From Oscillospiraceae bacterium (GTDB lineage: Bacteria > Bacillota > Clostridia > Oscillospirales > Ruminococcaceae): 8,613 nt of DNA. Below are positions 5,773-8,613 of the stretch, one piece after another. The translations under genes were made by a program, and so were the position numbers. The notes beneath the pieces are model-generated. The model ran no database searches. It saw only the letters and a program-made list of their open reading frames with translations, and was not told where the DNA came from. The number at the start of each line of letters is the position of its first letter. The first letter of the stretch is position 1. The stretch is from NCBI GenBank assembly GCA_003445125.1, contig DLVP01000149.1, forward strand, positions 1,231 to 9,843, read 5' to 3'.

Positions 5773-6607
5773 AAAAGACGGCGGCGATCTGTTGATCGGC
5801 GGGATCGGCACGTTTTCGTTGGAAAGAACGCTGAATTGCGGACAGTGTTTTTCCTTTTCTCCGACGGAGGACGGCAGCTTTTGCGGTGTAGTGCGGGAAA
5901 AGGTCTGCCACGTGCGGCAGGAAGGGGAGCTTCTGCGCTTTTTCGACACTGAGGAAGAAGCCGCGCAGATTTGGATTTCGTATTTTGATTTAGACACCGA
6001 TTATGAAACAATTTGCCGACGGATCTGTACCGATGAGACGATGCAACGGGCGGTAGAATCCTGTGCGGGAATCCGTATTCTGCGGCAGGAGCCGTGGGAA
6101 GCCCTGTGCTCGTTCATTCTCAGCCAGAATAACCACATTCCCCGTATCCGCGGCATTGTCGGACGGCTGCGTGAAATGTTCGGAAAACCGCTCGGAAACG
6201 GACAGTACGCCTTTCCTGCGCCCGAAGTGCTTGCCTCGTGTACGCCAGAAGAACTTGCCCCGCTGCGCAGCGGATTTCGCGCGAAATATCTGTGCGATGC
6301 GGCAAAAAAGGTCGCCGGCGGACAGCTGGACTTTTCCCGTATTGCATTGGCGGAACATTCGGCAGCACGGGAAGAATTGATGACGGTGTACGGCGTGGGG
6401 AAAAAAGTGGCAGAATGTACGCTGCTTTACGGCTTTCATCGGTTGGAATCCTTTCCGGAGGATGTGTGGATCCGCCGCGCGATGCAGTCGCTGTATCCCG
6501 AGGGAATTCCCGAAGCCTGGACACCGTATGAAGGCGTTGCCCAACAGTTTTTGTTTGACTATGTCCGAAAAACCCGTGATTTTTCTTTGCACCCTGTCAT
6601 ACGATAA
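5762..6607 (+). CDS. ogg: 8-oxoguanine DNA glycosylase / AP lyase (OGG1 type)
   Basis: A 281-residue base-excision repair enzyme that removes 8-oxoguanine opposite cytosine and nicks the abasic site. The N-terminal OGG_N-like part includes FSLERTLNCGQCFSF (18-32). The helix-hairpin-helix/GPD part includes LSQNNHIPRIRGIV (120-133) and YGVGKKVAECTLL (210-222), in which Lys215 is the Schiff-base nucleophile. Asp234 in FPEDVW is the activating Asp. The Lys-Asp spacing of 19 matches human OGG1 (K249/D268). Length fits bacterial and archaeal-like OGG proteins with a eukaryote-type N-domain. It starts 11 bases inside the Nudix gene with no clear Shine-Dalgarno, suggesting translational coupling, and ends inside a strong terminator hairpin. 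It is probably the last gene of the run that starts at 780. Catalytic residues look intact. Confidence 0.9.
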   Translation: MIVKKDGGDLLIGGIGTFSLERTLNCGQCFSFSPTEDGSFCGVVREKVCHVRQEGELLRFFDTEEEAAQIWISYFDLDTDYETICRRICTDETMQRAVESCAGIRILRQEPWEALCSFILSQNNHIPRIRGIVGRLREMFGKPLGNGQYAFPAPEVLASCTPEELAPLRSGFRAKYLCDAAKKVAGGQLDFSRIALAEHSAAREELMTVYGVGKKVAECTLLYGFHRLESFPEDVWIRRAMQSLYPEGIPEAWTPYEGVAQQFLFDYVRKTRDFSLHPVIR

Positions 6608-6623
6608 TGACGGGGTGTTTTTT
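6590..6623 (+). terminator. Rho-independent terminator at the end of ogg
   Basis: CACCCTGTCAT (6590-6600) pairs with ATGACGGGGTG (6607-6617). The stem is 11 base pairs with a single G-U wobble, the loop is six bases (ACGATA), and TTTTTT follows at 6618-6623. The hairpin contains the last codons and stop of ogg. The T-run directly touches the ATG of the deacetylase gene, whose only Shine-Dalgarno-like sequence (GGGGTG, 6612-6617) lies in the 3' arm. It most simply ends the rnf-like to ogg transcript; its position also allows regulation of the next gene. Confidence 0.85.
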
Positions 6624-7391
6624 ATGAAAAGAATTTCGGCAAAATTGGCGATGATCGTTTGCAGTACGCTGGTCATTGCGGCAGTGGTACTGTCGGTGCT
6701 TGTCCCGCTGATCATGAAAGCGGCAACGGTGGCAGCTCCCGGAAAACTCTATCCGATCTATCGGGTGGATACCGCGGAGAAGAAAGTGGCGCTTGGTATC
6801 AATTGTGCATGGGAAGATACGGATACCGACGCTTTTTTGAAAATTTTGAAGAAAAAAAACGTGCGTGCCACGTTTTTTGTAGTGGGAGAGTTTGCCGCGC
6901 GATGTGAGAACGCCGTGGTGCGTATTCATGCGGCGGGACACGAGATCGGCAACCATTCGGACACGCATCCCGATATGGCAAAGCTGTCGGCGGATGCCAT
7001 GAAAAAGGAAATTGAATCGGCAGGACGGAAGATTGAAAAAATTACCGGGGAAAAGCCTACCCTCTTTCGCGCTCCGTCCGGCTCGTATACTTCGGAATTG
7101 GTGAAAACTGCGCAGGATCTCGGATACCATTGTGTGCAGTGGGATGCGGATACCGTGGACTGGAAAGGACTTTCGGCGTCGGATATGACCGATCGGGTGA
7201 TGAAAAATCTGCAAAACGGCTCGATTGTGCTGCTGCATCTGGGAGCGGCGCATACCCTGGAGGCTCTGCCGCAATTGATCGACCGTATTCGGGAAGCAGG
7301 TTATGAGATCGTGCCGGTGTCCGAACTGATCTATACCGAAAATTATTATGTGGACCGCCAGGGTGTCCAACATTCGCGCATAACCGATTGA
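6624..7391 (+). CDS. PdaB-like polysaccharide deacetylase, signal-anchored
   Basis: A 255-residue NodB-homology protein. An N-terminal basic stretch and a hydrophobic segment (about 9-31) suggest a signal anchor, placing the enzyme outside the membrane to act on peptidoglycan or another polysaccharide. Motifs: VRATFFVVGEF (80-90), the metal-binding H111-S-D-T-H115 in HEIGNHSDTHP, FRAPSGSY (148-155), VDWKG (178-182) and IVLLH (201-205). The region resembles the Clostridia/PdaB-like form in which the first motif reads FDAAWxNED. Here it is INCAWED (59-65), so the usual catalytic-base Asp is Asn60. Activity may therefore be altered, although the metal His residues remain. ATG 6624 is preferred because it supplies the positive N-terminus; ATG 6651 is the next candidate. 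The gene abuts the terminator and no own promoter was recognised. Confidence 0.82.
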   Translation: MKRISAKLAMIVCSTLVIAAVVLSVLVPLIMKAATVAAPGKLYPIYRVDTAEKKVALGINCAWEDTDTDAFLKILKKKNVRATFFVVGEFAARCENAVVRIHAAGHEIGNHSDTHPDMAKLSADAMKKEIESAGRKIEKITGEKPTLFRAPSGSYTSELVKTAQDLGYHCVQWDADTVDWKGLSASDMTDRVMKNLQNGSIVLLHLGAAHTLEALPQLIDRIREAGYEIVPVSELIYTENYYVDRQGVQHSRITD

Positions 7392-7399
7392 AAAAACGC

Positions 7400-7430
7400 C
7401 CATGCTGTAACCGACGGAGGTGCGGCATGG
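7400..7430 (+). promoter_or_regulatory. Hairpin enclosing the start of the DUF1622 gene
   Basis: CCATGCTGTA (7400-7409) can pair with TGCGGCATGG (7421-7430). The stem is ten base pairs, two of them G-U, with an 11-base loop holding the Shine-Dalgarno GGAGG (7416-7420). The ATG at 7427-7429 lies in the 3' arm. No T-run follows, so it is not a terminator. It may tune translation, for instance by ribosomes finishing the deacetylase gene at 7391. The effect is inferred. Confidence 0.4.
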
Positions 7431-7783
7431 AAGAAATATTTTATCGTGCGATTGAGGCGATTGCCCACATATTGGAAGCCTTCGGAGTAGTGATTATTGC
7501 CGTTGCAGCGGTTCAGAGCTTCGTCGGTGTGTTTCTGAAAAAAGCGGAGGTGCGCCTGTCTTTTGCACAAAGCATGGCGACGGCGCTGGAATTTAAACTG
7601 GCGGGAGAAATCCTGCGCACGGTGGTGGTGCGGCGATGGGAAGAAATCGCGCTGGTGGGCGCGATTATTCTCCTGCGCGCGGCGCTGACGGTGCTGATTC
7701 ATTGGGAAATAAAGAATGAACTAAATGCACGGCAAAACGGGGAGGTTTTTGTCGAAAACACCGAAAAGAAAACATCCTCTTGA
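7427..7783 (+). CDS. DUF1622 family small membrane protein
   Basis: A 118-residue protein with hydrophobic segments at about 15-37 and 73-92, and a possible third between them. LEFKLAGEILRTVV (54-67) followed by a WEEIALVGAIILLRAALTVL stretch (71-90) matches the DUF1622 pattern (LaLEF..aaDIl.T......LG.i.lIRt.L...L..E). Function is unknown; family members are small inner-membrane proteins. The ATG has GGAGG six bases upstream (7416-7420); a TTG at 7388 in the same frame would overlap the deacetylase and lacks a site. The tail after residue 95 is polar and Glu/Lys-rich. Its stop codon overlaps the -35 box of the guaB promoter. It is probably co-transcribed with the deacetylase, 35 bases upstream. 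Confidence 0.75.
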   Translation: MEEIFYRAIEAIAHILEAFGVVIIAVAAVQSFVGVFLKKAEVRLSFAQSMATALEFKLAGEILRTVVVRRWEEIALVGAIILLRAALTVLIHWEIKNELNARQNGEVFVENTEKKTSS

Positions 7784-7808
7784 CAGAAAGGCGGGGATGG
7801 TGTAACAT
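7780..7808 (+). promoter_or_regulatory. Sigma-A-type promoter for guaB
   Basis: A perfect TTGACA (-35, 7780-7785) is followed after exactly 17 bases by TAACAT (-10, 7803-7808; four of six consensus matches). Transcription would start near 7815, giving a short leader of about 25 bases. The leader has no room for a riboswitch, and I see no PurR-type box in it. Confidence 0.78.
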
Positions 7809-7828
7809 AGAAACAATAACCTTTGATC

Positions 7829-7835
7829 AGGAGGA
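7829..7835 (+). promoter_or_regulatory. Ribosome binding site of guaB
   Basis: AGGAGGA ends five bases before ATG 7841 and fixes the start of the IMP dehydrogenase gene. Confidence 0.8.
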
Positions 7836-7840
7836 TACGA

Positions 7841-8613
7841 ATGGCTTTTGTTTATGAAGAACCTTCCCGCACATTTGGAGAATATTTGCTGATTCCCGGT
7901 TACTCTTCGGCTGACTGCATTCCCGCGAATGTGGATCTGAAAACGCCGGTCGTGAAATTCAAAAAAGGGGAAACGTCCCCGATCGTGATGAACATTCCGC
8001 TGGTTTCCGCGATCATGCAGGCGGTTTCCGACGATCGCATGGCAATTGCGCTCGCCAAAGAGGGCGGAATTTCGTTTATCTACGGTTCGCAGAGCATTGT
8101 GGACGAGGCGGCAATGGTTGCCCGTGTCAAGAATTATAAAGCGGGCTTTGTAACCAGCGATTCCAATATCCGTCCCAATCAGACGATGGCGGATGTCCTG
8201 CGCCTGAAAGAAAAAACAGGACATTCCACGGTTGCCGTGACAGAGGACGGCACCCCCAACGGTAAACTGCTCGGCATTGTCACAAGCAGAGATTACCGCG
8301 TGTCCCGTATGTCTCCGGATACGAAGGTCTGCGACTTTATGACCAAGCGTGAGAAACTGATCTGTGCAAAGGACAGTACCACACTGAAGGAAGCAAACGA
8401 CATCATTTGGGAGCATAAGCTCAATTCACTTCCGATTGTGGATGCCGACGATCATCTGAAATATATGGTGTTCCGCAAGGACTACGACAGCCATAAAGAG
8501 AACACCCATGAGCTTTTGGACAGCGAAAAACGGTATGTGGTCGGCGCAGGTATCAATACCCGCGACTATGAGCAGCGGATTCCCGCTTTGGTGGAAGCCG
8601 GTGCGGACGTGCT
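7841..8613 (+). CDS. guaB: IMP dehydrogenase, N-terminal part (3' end outside window)
   Basis: The first 257 residues of a protein that oxidises IMP to XMP with NAD+, the committed step of GMP synthesis in the cytosol. It opens with [17 protein letters not shown], then [10 protein letters not shown] and [20 protein letters not shown] (52-71), the first barrel strands. Next comes the regulatory CBS pair: about 103-160 ([11 protein letters not shown]) and 165-218 ([28 protein letters not shown]). The catalytic barrel resumes with [25 protein letters not shown] at the window end. The usual MDTVTE segment reads MQAVSD, which I recall from a clade of gut Clostridia IMP dehydrogenases; this is an unverified recollection. 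The catalytic Cys loop and flap lie beyond the window. It has its own promoter and a strong Shine-Dalgarno, so it starts a new transcription unit. Confidence 0.92.
   Translation, partial: MAFVYEEPSRTFGEYLLIPGYSSADCIPANVDLKTPVVKFKKGETSPIVMNIPLVSAIMQAVSDDRMAIALAKEGGISFIYGSQSIVDEAAMVARVKNYKAGFVTSDSNIRPNQTMADVLRLKEKTGHSTVAVTEDGTPNGKLLGIVTSRDYRVSRMSPDTKVCDFMTKREKLICAKDSTTLKEANDIIWEHKLNSLPIVDADDHLKYMVFRKDYDSHKENTHELLDSEKRYVVGAGINTRDYEQRIPALVEAGADV

Noticed and set aside
5257..5997. A 246-codon minus-strand open frame opposite the Nudix and ogg genes
   Set aside because: It lies opposite two genes with intact catalytic motifs and its protein has no family features. It is a codon-bias shadow.
6462..6623. 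Extension of the deacetylase upstream to an ATG at 6462
   Set aside because: It would overlap ogg by about 145 bases, read through the terminator stem, and put a polar stretch before the signal anchor. ATG 6624 gives a normal basic N-terminus.
7721..8416. A long minus-strand open frame (231 codons) opposite DUF1622 and guaB
   Set aside because: Its translation is His/Arg/Cys-rich with no recognisable motif, and it mirrors the well-supported guaB frame, which has a promoter and Shine-Dalgarno. It is a shadow frame.
1..8613. Mobile elements, CRISPR arrays, tRNA or rRNA genes
   Set aside because: No transposase or integrase motifs, no regularly spaced repeats, and no intergenic space large enough for RNA genes were seen.

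Overview
The window looks like a chromosomal segment of an anaerobic Bacillota, most likely a member of Clostridia. This rests on strong AGGAGG-type ribosome binding sites, a MecA-type ClpC adaptor, an Rnf-type gene order, a DUF4015 protein, a PdaB-like deacetylase and the subtype of IMP dehydrogenase. Base composition looks even across the window, and I see no insertion sequence, phage, tRNA, rRNA or CRISPR signal. Coding density is very high; the longest gaps between genes are about 60 bases, so no stretch over 300 bases lacks a gene.

Layout. (1) Bases 1-212 hold the 3' end of a ribulose-phosphate 3-epimerase gene (+). (2) A mecA-like gene (209-721, -) converges on it with a 4-base overlap. 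(3) A tight head-to-tail run on + starts about 58 bases away, divergent from mecA: rnfC-like, rnfD-like, rnfE-like, rnfA-like, a membrane-anchored DUF4015 protein, a Nudix hydrolase and an 8-oxoguanine DNA glycosylase. It ends at a strong intrinsic terminator at 6590-6623. (4) Directly against that terminator lies a PdaB-like polysaccharide deacetylase gene, then a small DUF1622 membrane protein. (5) A clear promoter at 7780-7808 drives guaB (IMP dehydrogenase), which is cut by the window end.

The most notable region is 780-4024. It encodes the C, D, E and A subunits of an Rnf complex in canonical order, but rnfG (normally between D and E) and rnfB (normally after A) are absent. The four remaining proteins have lost the residues that bind most of the cofactors. 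RnfA-like and RnfE-like lack all four cysteines that hold the membrane [2Fe-2S] cluster. RnfD-like lacks the S-G-A-T flavinylation motif. RnfC-like lacks the glycine-rich flavin/NADH motif and is about 100 residues short, yet keeps both 4Cys [4Fe-4S] motifs. The reading frames are intact, so this looks like a stable, repurposed Rnf-like membrane complex rather than decay. The DUF4015 protein that follows also appears to have lost a conserved acidic residue.

The remaining genes are ordinary housekeeping or envelope functions: pentose phosphate metabolism, regulated proteolysis, nucleotide sanitation, oxidative DNA repair, peptidoglycan or polysaccharide deacetylation and guanine nucleotide synthesis. 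Function calls come from motif recognition by eye, without database searches.
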